Assembly: GCF_016864195.1 (NCBI RefSeq)
Contig: NZ_CP045202.1
Span: forward strand, 2,945,001 to 3,009,000
DNA from: Dechloromonas sp. TW-R-39-2
Lineage (GTDB): Bacteria > Pseudomonadota > Gammaproteobacteria > Burkholderiales > Rhodocyclaceae
Length of the DNA stretch: 64,000 nucleotides
Reading direction: 5' to 3'
The position numbers were made by a program, and so were the translations under genes. Below the pieces are notes generated by a model. That model saw only the letters and a list, made by a program, of their open reading frames with translations, had not been told where the DNA came from and did not search any database. The stretch's first letter is position 1. Each line of letters begins with the position of its first letter. Positions 54,710 through 63,825 of this stretch are shown piece by piece.

Positions 54710-55852
54710 ATGGGCATCACCATCACCTCAAGCGCCAGCATTCCCCCCGTCGCCAGCAGCACGGCAGCCTCTCAGGCAAGCAGCGCAGCCCAGCCGGAAG
54801 ATAGCGCGCCAACCACCGGTTTTGCCGCCTTGCTAGCCCAACTCAGCAGCGGGCAAATCCTGCCTCAAGCCCCAGTTCTCGAAGAAACCCCACTGGCTGG
54901 CAAACCAGAAGAAAAAGCAACGGATGAGCAAGCAGCGCTCGACCCGCTATTGCTCACCGACCCATCGGGCATGGTCCCGAACGGCCTGCCGCTGCCGCCG
55001 GCACAAGCAACCGTCGCTGTTGCCACAACAGAGACCCAGGATGCCATCTCATTGCTTGAAGGGCGTAGCCGCAAAGGTGGTGAGCCCAACACCGGCTTAT
55101 TGAACTCAAACTCAAGCGACGAAACTCACTCAGACAGCCTTGTGGCAATCTCGAACGCACTGCTGCCCGTACAGGCAGAAAAAACAACCATCGCACCGCC
55201 AAGCACAGAGATACGCCAATCCAGCATTTCGACAAAGCCGGATTGGCTTTCGGCAAGCACAGACAAGGCAGAAACAATTTTCAAGCCGGCGGAAACGGCA
55301 AATATTGCCGTGGAAAGTCCCCCCCAGCCGACCAGCAACAGCTTTTCCAGCACACTGAGCGCACTGACATCGACCCACGCCCAGCAAGAAAACCACTTTG
55401 CCGAACGGAGTCACAGCATATCAACGCCACTCCAGAACGCGGCCTGGGGCGGTGCATTTGGCGAAAAAATCGTCTGGCTTGCCAAAAACGAACAACAAAG
55501 TGCGCAAATCAGTATCAATCCACCACAATTGGGGCCGATGCAGATTTCTTTGTCGCTGAACGGCGATCAAGCTTCGGCCGTTTTCACTTCAGCCCACGCA
55601 GAAGTCCGTCAGGCTATCGAAACAGCCATGCCACAACTGCGGGAAATGCTTTCCAGCGCAGGAATCACGCTAGGTGACACCAGCGTTGGCGCACAATTGC
55701 CACAGCAGCAGCGTGAAACCCAACAGCAATTTGCTAACGGGAACCGCTCGACGGGCGAAAACGCTATACTTCCGGCCGATAGTGGCTCGGATACATTAGT
55801 CGGCGTAATGCCGATCCAGCGAGGGCGGGGTCTGGTAGACCTGTTTGCCTGA
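54710..55852 (+). CDS. fliK: Flagellar hook-length control protein FliK
   Basis: 380 residues from the ATG at 54710 (AGGA upstream); TTG further upstream is less likely. The N-terminal two-thirds are Ser/Thr/Ala/Gln-rich and disordered, the molecular ruler. The C-terminal domain (about 245-340) has AQISINPPQLGPMQISLSLNGDQASAVF and REMLSSAGITLGDTSVG, the FliK_C signature. Switches export from hook to filament by acting on FlhB. Confidence 0.9.
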   Translation: MGITITSSASIPPVASSTAASQASSAAQPEDSAPTTGFAALLAQLSSGQILPQAPVLEETPLAGKPEEKATDEQAALDPLLLTDPSGMVPNGLPLPPAQATVAVATTETQDAISLLEGRSRKGGEPNTGLLNSNSSDETHSDSLVAISNALLPVQAEKTTIAPPSTEIRQSSISTKPDWLSASTDKAETIFKPAETANIAVESPPQPTSNSFSSTLSALTSTHAQQENHFAERSHSISTPLQNAAWGGAFGEKIVWLAKNEQQSAQISINPPQLGPMQISLSLNGDQASAVFTSAHAEVRQAIETAMPQLREMLSSAGITLGDTSVGAQLPQQQRETQQQFANGNRSTGENAILPADSGSDTLVGVMPIQRGRGLVDLFA

Positions 55853-55885
55853 ACGGCCATCAAGATCAATCGATAAGGGGACAAG

Positions 55886-56449
55886 ATGTCAAAAGACGCC
55901 AAGCCAGCCGAAGAAGGGGCAGAAGCACCCAAAAAGAGCAAAAAACTCTTGATCATCATTATTGCCGTGGTGCTTGTTGTCGTTCTGGCAGGGGGCGGCG
56001 CTGCATTCATGCTGCTCAAGAAGGGCGATCACGCAGACGACGAGGAAGCGGCCGAAGAGACGGCCAAGCCGAAGAAGAAAGAAAAAAAGAAAGACGCCAA
56101 GGAAGCGCCTCCGGTTTTCGTCAATCTTGAGCCGTTCACCGTGAATCTTGTCCCGGAAAACGGTGACCAGTACTTGCAGGTCATCCTTTCCGTCGAACTG
56201 GACGATGCCCACTCGGAGCCAGCACTCAAAGCGCAGATGCCCAAGATTCGCAACAACATCACGCTCTTGCTCTCCAGCAAGAAAGCGTCCGAATTGCTGC
56301 CCAAGGAAGGCAAGGAAAAGCTGGCCGAAACGCTGAAGGATGAGGTCAACACGGCTATCGAGCCGCCCACCCGGACCAAGAAGGGTGAGTTGATCATGCC
56401 GGAAGGTCCTGCCAAGGCGGTCCTTTTCACTTCTTTCATTATTCAGTAA
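55886..56449 (+). CDS. fliL: Flagellar basal-body-associated protein FliL
   Basis: 187 residues: a short acidic/basic cytoplasmic start, one TM helix (about 22-45, LLIIIIAVVLVVVLAGGGAA), a charged Lys/Glu-rich linker (about 55-75, KPKKKEKKKDAKE), and the periplasmic FliL domain (FVNLEPFTVNLVPENGDQYLQVILSVELDD). Surrounds and stabilises stators. Ribosome site GGGGAC at about 55877. Confidence 0.93.
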   Translation: MSKDAKPAEEGAEAPKKSKKLLIIIIAVVLVVVLAGGGAAFMLLKKGDHADDEEAAEETAKPKKKEKKKDAKEAPPVFVNLEPFTVNLVPENGDQYLQVILSVELDDAHSEPALKAQMPKIRNNITLLLSSKKASELLPKEGKEKLAETLKDEVNTAIEPPTRTKKGELIMPEGPAKAVLFTSFIIQ

Positions 56450-56455
56450 GGAGCC

Positions 56456-57463
56456 ATGGCTGGCGACTTTCTTTCCCAGGACGAGGTTGATGCCCTACTG
56501 AAGGGCGTCACCGGGGAAACCGACGAACCCGAAGAAGGCGCGGGAGATGGCGGCGGGATACGCTCGTACAATCTTGGCACCCAGGAACGTATCGTTCGTG
56601 GGCGCATGCCAACGCTTGAACTTATCAATGAGCGTTTTGCCCGTTACCTGCGCATTGGCTTGTTCAATTACATGCATCGGAACGCCGAAATTTCGGTCGG
56701 TCCGATCCGTGTTCAGAAATACAGTGAATTCATCCGGAACCTGGTCGTCCCGACCAACCTGAACCTGGTCGTTGCCAAGCCTTTGCGTGGTACCGCCTTG
56801 TTCGTTTTCGACCCGAACCTGGTGTTCCTTGTCGTCGACAACATGTTTGGCGGCGATGGCCGCTTCCATACGCGGGTCGAAGGACGCGATTTCACACCGA
56901 CCGAGCAGCGCATCATCCAGGGGCTGCTGAATGTGGTGTTCACCGAGTACGGCAAATCGTGGAAACCCGTACACGACATCACGTTCGAATACGTCCGTTC
57001 GGAAATGAATTCGCAGTTTGCGAATATCGCAACACCGGCTGAAATTGTCGTTTCAACCACGTTTACGCTTGAATTCGGCGGAGCAACGGCCGACATGCAC
57101 ATCTGCTTCCCGTATTCGATGATGGAGCCGATTCGTGACTTGCTGTACAGCACGATGCAGAGCGACCAGTTATCCACCGACAAGCGCTGGATCGGAACCT
57201 TGCGCAAGCAACTGCAAGGGGCTGAAGTTGAAGTGGTTGCCCGCCTTGGCACAGCCAAGATTTCACTCGGCCAGATTCTGAAACTGAAGGTCGGTGATGT
57301 CATTCCGTTGAATATCTCCGAGCGCATTTCTGCCGTGGTCGACAATGTCCCGCTGATGGAATGTTCCTATGGCCAGCAAAATGGCCAATATGCACTTAAG
57401 GTCGAGCGTTTCATATCGGCGCTGCCTGATACACCCGCCGGGGAACCGGTAACGGGAGAATGA
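56456..57463 (+). CDS. fliM: Flagellar motor switch protein FliM
   Basis: 335 residues. N-terminal CheY-P-binding peptide LSQDEVDALL (residues 6-15), central CheC-like domain (about 50-235) and C-terminal SpoA/FliN-like domain (about 245-325, LGTAKISLGQILKLKVGDVIPL). Switches rotation direction. It lies 6 bp after fliL and 1 bp before fliN. Confidence 0.95.
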   Translation: MAGDFLSQDEVDALLKGVTGETDEPEEGAGDGGGIRSYNLGTQERIVRGRMPTLELINERFARYLRIGLFNYMHRNAEISVGPIRVQKYSEFIRNLVVPTNLNLVVAKPLRGTALFVFDPNLVFLVVDNMFGGDGRFHTRVEGRDFTPTEQRIIQGLLNVVFTEYGKSWKPVHDITFEYVRSEMNSQFANIATPAEIVVSTTFTLEFGGATADMHICFPYSMMEPIRDLLYSTMQSDQLSTDKRWIGTLRKQLQGAEVEVVARLGTAKISLGQILKLKVGDVIPLNISERISAVVDNVPLMECSYGQQNGQYALKVERFISALPDTPAGEPVTGE

Positions 57464-57464
57464 G

Positions 57465-57893
57465 ATGTCCGAGGACATGGAAAACACAGAAAACACCACA
57501 ACCGAAGAACAAATCAGCGAAGACGACTGGGCTGCCGCCATGGCGGAACAGGCGATCACCGATGCACCGGCAGCCCAGCCGGCCGACATCTTTCCATCCT
57601 TTGGCGGCGGCGGTGGTGCAAGCGGGATGATGAACGAGCTCGACATGATTCTGGACATTCCCGTCCAGATTACCGTCGAACTCGGCCGGACCAAGATCAC
57701 CATCAAGAACCTGCTGCAACTGGCTCATGGCTCGGTCGTCGAGCTGGATGCCATGGCGGGCGAACCGATGGATGTGCTGGTCAATGGCACGCTGATCGCA
57801 CAAGGTGAAGTCGTTGTCGTGAATGACAAATTCGGTATCCGCCTGACGGACATCATCACGCCCTCCGAGCGGATGCGCAAACTCAATCGTTGA
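57465..57893 (+). CDS. fliN: Flagellar motor switch protein FliN
   Basis: 142 residues. Acidic N-terminal extension (about 1-55), then the SpoA domain (MILDIPVQITVELGRTKITI, NLLQLAHGSVVELDAMAGEP, GEVVVVNDKFGIRLTDII). Forms the C-ring bottom with FliM. Followed by a 93-bp gap with a perfect palindrome, the longest gap within the operon. Confidence 0.95.
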   Translation: MSEDMENTENTTTEEQISEDDWAAAMAEQAITDAPAAQPADIFPSFGGGGGASGMMNELDMILDIPVQITVELGRTKITIKNLLQLAHGSVVELDAMAGEPMDVLVNGTLIAQGEVVVVNDKFGIRLTDIITPSERMRKLNR

Positions 57894-57904
57894 AATCAGC
57901 CCTT

Positions 57905-57924
57905 TGCTGCGGTCGACCGCAGCA
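57905..57924 (+). repeat. 20-bp perfect palindrome between fliN and fliO
   Basis: TGCTGCGGTCGACCGCAGCA is its own reverse complement. A smaller AAACC/GGTTT hairpin lies at 57939-57954. It is the only long intercistronic element in the fliF-R operon. Could be an mRNA processing hairpin or a regulator site. Confidence 0.65.
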
Positions 57925-57986
57925 GTTCGGCCAAACCCATTTCGGTTTAAGATAGCGCCCTGTTCACTTACCTGCGGGCCGTCCTT

Positions 57987-58394
57987 TTGCTGCGCTATCT
58001 GACCCTGCTTCTCGCTTCCTTTCCGGCCCTCGCAACCGACACAGCTGCGCCAGGCGTTTCTGCCAGCAGCTATGTTCAGGCGGGTTTGGCGTTATGCCTG
58101 ATCATAGGCTTGCTGCTTGGCACCACCTGGTTGGCACGCAAGGTGTCGGGCGGAAAGATTTTCGGGCAGGGGGGCATGAAAGTCATTGGCGGCGTTGCCC
58201 TGGGCCCCCGGGAGCGCCTGGTCCTGGTTGAGGTCGGCGACACCTGGCTGGTCATCGGGATCGTCCCGGGACAAATTCGCACCCTGCACTCGCTCCCCAA
58301 AGGAGCGCCGGCGGCAGACCATCTGGCAGAACATGCCGACGCACCCTTTGCCACCTGGCTGAAGTCGATTACCGATCGCCGCATCAATGATTAA
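57987..58394 (+). CDS. fliO: Flagellar export apparatus protein FliO
   Basis: 135 residues from a TTG at 57987. No in-frame ATG or GTG was found with a ribosome site; upstream CTG codons in the same frame leave the exact start uncertain. Signal-like hydrophobic N-terminus ([15 protein letters not shown]), one TM (about 30-50, [20 protein letters not shown]) and the cytoplasmic FliO domain ([36 protein letters not shown]). Helps assemble the FliP-FliR core. Overlaps fliP by 8 bp. Confidence 0.85.
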   Translation: MLRYLTLLLASFPALATDTAAPGVSASSYVQAGLALCLIIGLLLGTTWLARKVSGGKIFGQGGMKVIGGVALGPRERLVLVEVGDTWLVIGIVPGQIRTLHSLPKGAPAADHLAEHADAPFATWLKSITDRRIND

Positions 58395-59133
58395 ACGCCT
58401 TTCACTTGCTCTTTGCCTGCTGGCGCCTGTCGGGCTGGCCCTGGCCCAGGCAACCGGCGGATTGCCGGCGATTACCAGCACGCCATCGGGCGGCGGCGGT
58501 ACGACATACTCGCTGACCATCCAGACCCTGCTGCTGATGACGGCGCTGACCTTCATTCCGGCAGCCGTGCTGATGATGACCAGTTTCACGCGCATCATCA
58601 TCGTTTTGTCGCTCTTGCGTCATGCCATGGGAACGCAGACCTCGCCGCCGAATCAGGTCCTGGTCGGGCTAGCACTCTTTCTCACTTTTTTCATCATGTC
58701 ACCGACGCTCGAGCGGGTTTATACCGAAGCCTACGTCCCGCTATCGGAGAGCAAGATCAACATCATGCAGGCGGGCGAACGGGCGGCCGTCCCGATGCGC
58801 ACCTTCATGCTCAAGCAGACACGCGAAGCTGACCTGGCGATGTTTGCCAGCGTCGCCAAGATTTCCCGCATCGAAAAACCGGAAGACACGCCGCTGCGCA
58901 TCCTGATTCCGGCCTTTGTGATCAGCGAACTGAAGACGGCCTTTCAGATCGGCTTCATCATCTTTATCCCGTTTCTCGTTATCGACATGGTGGTCGCAAG
59001 CCTGCTGATGTCGATGGGCATGATGATGATGTCGCCGGTCATGGTCGCCCTGCCGTTCAAGCTGATGCTATTCGTGCTGGTCGATGGCTGGCATCTGGTG
59101 ATCGGTTCGTTGGTTCAGAGTTTCGGCTCATGA
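58387..59133 (+). CDS. fliP: Flagellar biosynthesis protein FliP
   Basis: 248 residues with a cleavable signal (1-18, ending ALAQA) and four TM helices. Family landmarks: [52 protein letters not shown] and [29 protein letters not shown]. Core of the export gate. Overlaps fliQ by 4 bp. Confidence 0.96.
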   Translation: MIKRLSLALCLLAPVGLALAQATGGLPAITSTPSGGGGTTYSLTIQTLLLMTALTFIPAAVLMMTSFTRIIIVLSLLRHAMGTQTSPPNQVLVGLALFLTFFIMSPTLERVYTEAYVPLSESKINIMQAGERAAVPMRTFMLKQTREADLAMFASVAKISRIEKPEDTPLRILIPAFVISELKTAFQIGFIIFIPFLVIDMVVASLLMSMGMMMMSPVMVALPFKLMLFVLVDGWHLVIGSLVQSFGS

Positions 59134-59399
59134 CACCGGGCACCGTCATGGAAATTGGCCGGCAGGCGATCGAGGTCACCTTGCTGATGTCTGCACCGAT
59201 GCTGCTCTCGGCCCTGATCATCGGCCTGATCGTCAGTGTTTTTCAGGCGGCCACGCAGCTCAATGAGTCAACGCTGCAATTTGTCCCGAAGCTTGTCGTC
59301 ATGTTCCTTGTGCTGCTGCTGGTCGGACCATGGATGCTGCAATACATGATGGACTACATCCAGCGCCTCTTCGAGAGCATCCCGCAGTTGATCGGCTGA
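59130..59399 (+). CDS. fliQ: Flagellar biosynthesis protein FliQ
   Basis: 89 residues, two TM hairpin, with the family sequence [19 protein letters not shown] then [20 protein letters not shown]. Export-gate subunit with FliP and FliR. Ends 1 bp before fliR. Confidence 0.95.
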   Translation: MTPGTVMEIGRQAIEVTLLMSAPMLLSALIIGLIVSVFQAATQLNESTLQFVPKLVVMFLVLLLVGPWMLQYMMDYIQRLFESIPQLIG

Positions 59400-59400
59400 G

Positions 59401-60189
59401 ATGATCAATCTAACGACGGCGCAACTGGATGCCTGGATTGTTGCGTTTGCCTACCCGCTGATCCGGATTCTCTCGTTCATTGCTGCCGTACCGCTCTGGA
59501 GCACAGCGGGCATCCCCCGGCGAACCAGGCTCATCCTCGCCATTGCGATCACCATCGCACTGGCGCCCATGCTCCCCGCCATGCCCAACGTCGCCCCCGG
59601 CTCACTGGCCGGGCTCTGGATACTCTTCATGGAAATGCTCATCGGCATCGCGATGGGTTTTGCCGCACGGATTGTGTTTTCTGCGGTCGACCTGGCTGGT
59701 GAGTTCATTTCCTCGCAAATGGGCTTGGGCTTCGCCACCTTTTACGATCCGCTCAACTCGTCACAAACACCTGTGATTGCCGAATTTCTCGGGCTCATCG
59801 GCCTGCTGATTTTTCTTTCAATCAACGGCCACCTGGTGTTTGTTGCCACGCTGGCCCAAAGCTTCCAGGTCATCCCCGTCAGCCCCAATCCACTCGGCGC
59901 TGGAAGCTGGCTCAATCTGGCAGAACTTGCCGGCAAGATTTTTTCGGCCGGCCTGTTGATCGCCTTGCCCGTCATCGTCGCCCTGATGATCATCAACGTT
60001 GCACTGGCAGTACTGACGCGAGCCGCACCTCAGCTCAATATCTTTTCACTCGGCTTCCCGCTGACCTTGCTTGGTGGGTTCTTTGCGCTGGCCATCAGCA
60101 TGAATTACCTTGCCGTTCCGATTCAGGCGCTTTACGAATATGCCATGAGTGCGATGCTCGGCTTTGCTGTACCGGGCAGCCTGCGTTAA
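59401..60189 (+). CDS. fliR: Flagellar biosynthesis protein FliR
   Basis: 262 residues, six predicted TM helices. Conserved parts: FAYPLIRILSFIAAVPLWS, AARIVFSAVDLAGEFISSQMGLGFATFYDP and LNIFSLGFPLTLLGGFFALAISM. Last gene of the fliF-R run; overlaps by 4 bp, end to end, the convergent lipoprotein gene. Confidence 0.95.
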   Translation: MINLTTAQLDAWIVAFAYPLIRILSFIAAVPLWSTAGIPRRTRLILAIAITIALAPMLPAMPNVAPGSLAGLWILFMEMLIGIAMGFAARIVFSAVDLAGEFISSQMGLGFATFYDPLNSSQTPVIAEFLGLIGLLIFLSINGHLVFVATLAQSFQVIPVSPNPLGAGSWLNLAELAGKIFSAGLLIALPVIVALMIINVALAVLTRAAPQLNIFSLGFPLTLLGGFFALAISMNYLAVPIQALYEYAMSAMLGFAVPGSLR

Positions 60190-60659
60190 TTTCGCTCGTT
60201 GAGCATGAATGAGTCAGCCTGCTGGCGCTGAACCAGCCGGATCGTCCCTTCCGCCATGCGTCGGGCACCGATGGTTTGCGAGTCGATCCCTTCGCTGTAC
60301 TCCATGATCTGGTAGCTGGCGTAGCCTTGCTCATACTGAAGCTGGCTGGCCCGGCGTTTGAGAATCTGGATCGACTCACCGGCGCCTCCGGTGTGGTAGC
60401 GCTTCATCTTGAGTGAAAAACGATAGGTATCGTCATTCAGCCGCGACTCTTCGATTTCCCAATTGGGTGCCAGCGGGTCGTAGACAAGATGAATTGCTGC
60501 CGCGACAGCCAAACCGGTGGCCAGATTCGACAAGGAAATCGAGGTTTTCGCGGTCAACTGGATTGCTTTGTCAGGAATCAGCGATTTACCGGCCGTTCCT
60601 GTCGAACTGCAAGCAGTCAGCGTGGCGCACAGCGCCAGCAAGAAAGCCAAGCGCTTCAT
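60186..60659 (-). CDS. Lipoprotein coupled to flgL, unknown function
   Basis: 157 residues with a lipobox (LALCATLTACSSTGTAG, Cys17), so anchored in a membrane. The mature part is largely hydrophilic, with one hydrophobic stretch (about 47-60, LATGLAVAAAIHLVY), then beta-rich sequence (NWEIEESRLNDDTYRFSLKMKR, EQGYASYQIMEYSEGI). Family not recognised. Its start overlaps the flgL stop by 4 bp, so it is translated together with the hook-filament junction genes; a flagellar or envelope role is inference. Confidence 0.75.
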   Translation of the reverse strand: MKRLAFLLALCATLTACSSTGTAGKSLIPDKAIQLTAKTSISLSNLATGLAVAAAIHLVYDPLAPNWEIEESRLNDDTYRFSLKMKRYHTGGAGESIQILKRRASQLQYEQGYASYQIMEYSEGIDSQTIGARRMAEGTIRLVQRQQADSFMLNERN

Positions 60660-61612
60660 GAGATATAGTTAAACAAGCTCAAGCCACTCGTTTTGACGAA
60701 TGACTGTTGCGAGGCTTCAAGCTGCATTTTTTGCTGGCTCAACCGGGAAAAAGCCTCAACATAATCCAGGCCTTCAAGATTGGCCAGGCGCGTCTCATAT
60801 TTGACCGACAAATCGCCACCGGCTTCGGTCAGTGAATCAAGCTGATTGATCCGCGCACCAACCGATGCCCGCGCCTTCGAAATATGATCAAGCGAAGCAT
60901 GCAGGTCGCCCAGTGCCTGGTCGTAGCTTGGTGCCGGTACGACACCGCTGCTCGAATCCAGAGTGTCGATCATATTTTTCACGGCATCGAACACACTGCG
61001 CCCCAGCAAGTCACCGCTGGCATTCGTGACGCGCATGAACACATCCTGCCCGGACTCACTCGTTGCCACATCCTGAGAAGCTTCGACCTGCAACAGGCGA
61101 CGACCATCGTCGCCACTATAGGAAACGATCGGCGTCCCACCCAGGCTGTAATTGCCGCCACTGCCGCTGACACTGAAAGGCTTCGAATTGGTCGTGTTGC
61201 CGGCAAACATGTAATCGCCGGAACCATCACGAGCATTGGCAATATCGACAAGACTTTCAAGACGCCGTTTCAATTCCTCGGCAATCGCCTGCTTCTGCGT
61301 CGGACTGTAGGAGCTATTGCCCCCCTGGATACTGCGCGACAGCACATCCTGCAGGAGATCGCTGGCCAAGCCAAGCTGGGTATCGAGATCCCCCAGGTGG
61401 TCGGCGGCCATACCCTGATTTTTCAGGAAGGTGGCATTGACCTCCTTCGATTGGGTCGTCATCAGTGACAGGGTCGAGTCAACCGGATTGTCACGCGGAG
61501 AGAGAATCCTCCGCATCGTCGATAGCTGATTCTGCGTCTTATAGACAGCAGACTGACCATTAATGATATTGGTCGTCCCGGCGTAAAACATCTGACTAGA
61601 ACTAACTCTCAT
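60656..61612 (-). CDS. flgL: Hook-filament junction protein FlgL
   Basis: 318 residues. Flagellin-like N-terminus (MRVSSSQMFYAGTTNIINGQSAVYKTQNQLSTMRRILSP-type, with the conserved DNPVDST) and a C-terminal D0 helix (FSRLSQQKMQLEASQQSFVKTSGLSLFNYI). Sits between FlgK and flagellin. 14 bp after flgK, coupled to the lipoprotein gene. Confidence 0.93.
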   Translation of the reverse strand: MRVSSSQMFYAGTTNIINGQSAVYKTQNQLSTMRRILSPRDNPVDSTLSLMTTQSKEVNATFLKNQGMAADHLGDLDTQLGLASDLLQDVLSRSIQGGNSSYSPTQKQAIAEELKRRLESLVDIANARDGSGDYMFAGNTTNSKPFSVSGSGGNYSLGGTPIVSYSGDDGRRLLQVEASQDVATSESGQDVFMRVTNASGDLLGRSVFDAVKNMIDTLDSSSGVVPAPSYDQALGDLHASLDHISKARASVGARINQLDSLTEAGGDLSVKYETRLANLEGLDYVEAFSRLSQQKMQLEASQQSFVKTSGLSLFNYIS

Positions 61613-61626
61613 GGTATTTTGCCTCG

Positions 61627-63759
61627 TTAGTTGCGAGCGATCGACAACAATTCGTCGAAGAGCTTCTGGCCGACACTGATCGAACGGGCAGATGCTTGGT
61701 ACAACTGCTGAAACTCCAGCAGCTTAGCGGCCTCTTCATCCCGATTGACCCCAGACTCGGCACTTCTTGCCGCATTGGCCTGGTCGACCAGGGCTTTTTG
61801 AGCATCCTTGGTGACTTCGATTTCGCGAGCCTTGTTACCAATATCAGACACCATCTGGGCATAGACTCCCTGATAGCTGGTTGCCGCACCATCTGACGTA
61901 TTCTGGGTCTGCAGTTTGCCGAGCAACAGCATGTTGCCGCTATCCGAAACACCGATCTTGCCGCCGGTACTGCTGTCGTTCATATCCAGCGAAAACGTAT
62001 CGCCGGGACGCGCCGTACCGCTGATCGAGAACTGAACCCGGCTATTGCCGTCCCAGATTTCGTAAGTCATGCCGGAAGCCGTCGGCGGCGGCGTTGCACT
62101 GGCGGGATATTCGAGCGTATAGGTCGTCGGGGCTCCCCCGCCGCTCGGATAGGCCGTCACCTGAAATGGGCCGGGATTGGTCACGCCATAAGGTCCGCCG
62201 GCATCGCCCAGCGTCAGGGAAGCACCATCGGCACTGATGCCGATCTTGACCGGATAGGCCGGCCCCGGTGCTGTCGCGGTCAGATCCTGAGTGACACGGT
62301 TAACGCTGACCTTCATGGTCCCCTGGTTGGTCAAACTGACACTGGCGCGAACGGGCAACGCCGCGGCAATCAAGCGGACATCGTTGGCAATGCGCTCATC
62401 GACCTTGATGTTCTTGGCCATTTCGCGCGTCGGCTCGATCAGGAAAGAATCACCATCGGAATACGCGGCTCCATTGTCAGCCAGCGTAATCCCTTGCGCA
62501 CCGCGCGGGTCGGTCCGGTCATTGATTTGAGTATTCAAGCCGGCCAGGGTCGTGTCAGACCAATTAACACCATCCTGCAAGCGTGTCAGGGTGAAATTGG
62601 CACCGTTGTACTCAAGCCGGTAGTCGTTATTGGTGATGTCCGTAAAATAATTTCCATCCGTACCGGATGTCATTTTCGGCGGCGTGAATGTTGCACTGAC
62701 CTGCGGCCCGGCCGGATTGGAAGGAATGACCTTGGGATTCGGGATAGAGAAAAAATTCGCGATGAATCCACTGTCGTTGGCACCGCCCACACCGACGCTG
62801 TTTCCGAGAAGATCCATCCCGGTTGCGTGCTGCGCATTGAATGTCAGCGCCAGCGAGGCTGCAACTTTGCCGAGCGAATTAACTGCGGTATCCAGTGTTT
62901 CGCTGCGGAATGCCAGCAAGCCACCCAACTGCCCACCTTCAATAATGTTTTCGGGCAGTTCCTGCTTGCCATTGCCAAGATCGATAGCAATCGTTGTCCG
63001 GGTCGGGTCGGCACTCGAACGCACGGCAGACAATTCATTGGTATGCGTTCCCATGACCAGTACCTGGCCTTTGCCGATCATGACTTCAAGCCCACCCTGC
63101 CCAAGAGAGATCGTCTCGACCTTGACCAGTTTATTGAGCTCGCTGATCAGGTTGTCGCGCTGATCAAGCAGATCGTTGGCCGGCTGGTTAACCGCCGACT
63201 GGGCAATCGTGATTTGCTGGTTCAAGGCGGCAATCTGCTTGCCGTACGTGTTGATCAGCGCCACCGAATCAGTGATTTGCTGATTGACCTGACCGAACAG
63301 ATCCGAGATCCGCTGATTTGCCCCCTGAAAACGGGACACCAGCGCCTGTGCCGCAGAAACCATCGATTGGCGGGCTGGCAACGATGAGGGTGCGGCAGAA
63401 ACCTGCTGCAATCCCTTGAAAAAATCCTGCAATGCCGGAGAAACACCGGCATTTGCATCAGCCAGCAAATCATCGACCACCTGAACCTGATTGAAATAGG
63501 CTTCCAGTGAGCTGTATTCGGTGCTCGACTGACGAACCTGATCCGTCAGGAAGGAATTGTATTGGCGGCTAACCGTAGAAACCTGTGTGCCATTGCCGAT
63601 AAAACCAGAAGAAAACCCGACCGGCAACGAAGTCGCCTGAATAATCGACTGACGGTTGTAGCCAGGCGTGTTGGAATTGGTGATGTTGTGCTGCGTGACC
63701 AGCATGCCCATCTGGGCTGCTTGAACTCCTGACACGCCAATACCGAAAATTCCTGCCAT
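61627..63759 (-). CDS. flgK: Hook-filament junction protein FlgK
   Basis: 710 residues, longer than the roughly 550 of Salmonella. N-terminal rod-type motif (GIGVSGVQAAQMGMLVTQHN, then ITNSNTPGYNRQ) and the C-terminal D0 helix (AAKLLEFQQLYQASARSISVGQKLFDELLSIARN). The extra length lies in the centre (about 330-600), beta-rich with Ser/Gly/Pro, likely a surface-exposed insertion. Preceded by a good sigma28 promoter. Confidence 0.93.
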   Translation of the reverse strand: MAGIFGIGVSGVQAAQMGMLVTQHNITNSNTPGYNRQSIIQATSLPVGFSSGFIGNGTQVSTVSRQYNSFLTDQVRQSSTEYSSLEAYFNQVQVVDDLLADANAGVSPALQDFFKGLQQVSAAPSSLPARQSMVSAAQALVSRFQGANQRISDLFGQVNQQITDSVALINTYGKQIAALNQQITIAQSAVNQPANDLLDQRDNLISELNKLVKVETISLGQGGLEVMIGKGQVLVMGTHTNELSAVRSSADPTRTTIAIDLGNGKQELPENIIEGGQLGGLLAFRSETLDTAVNSLGKVAASLALTFNAQHATGMDLLGNSVGVGGANDSGFIANFFSIPNPKVIPSNPAGPQVSATFTPPKMTSGTDGNYFTDITNNDYRLEYNGANFTLTRLQDGVNWSDTTLAGLNTQINDRTDPRGAQGITLADNGAAYSDGDSFLIEPTREMAKNIKVDERIANDVRLIAAALPVRASVSLTNQGTMKVSVNRVTQDLTATAPGPAYPVKIGISADGASLTLGDAGGPYGVTNPGPFQVTAYPSGGGAPTTYTLEYPASATPPPTASGMTYEIWDGNSRVQFSISGTARPGDTFSLDMNDSSTGGKIGVSDSGNMLLLGKLQTQNTSDGAATSYQGVYAQMVSDIGNKAREIEVTKDAQKALVDQANAARSAESGVNRDEEAAKLLEFQQLYQASARSISVGQKLFDELLSIARN

Positions 63760-63781
63760 GACCTGCTCCTTTACCGCTTTA

Positions 63782-63808
63782 TTATCGACCGATCACCCAG
63801 AAAGTTGA
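63782..63808 (-). promoter_or_regulatory. Sigma28 promoter of flgK
   Basis: On the minus strand TCAACTTT (63808-63801), exactly 11 bp, then GTCGATAA (63789-63782). Only single mismatches to the FliA pattern in each half. It lies 22 bp before the flgK start, between flgJ and flgK. Confidence 0.75.
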
Positions 63809-63825
63809 GCGATCTGGCAGGGCTG

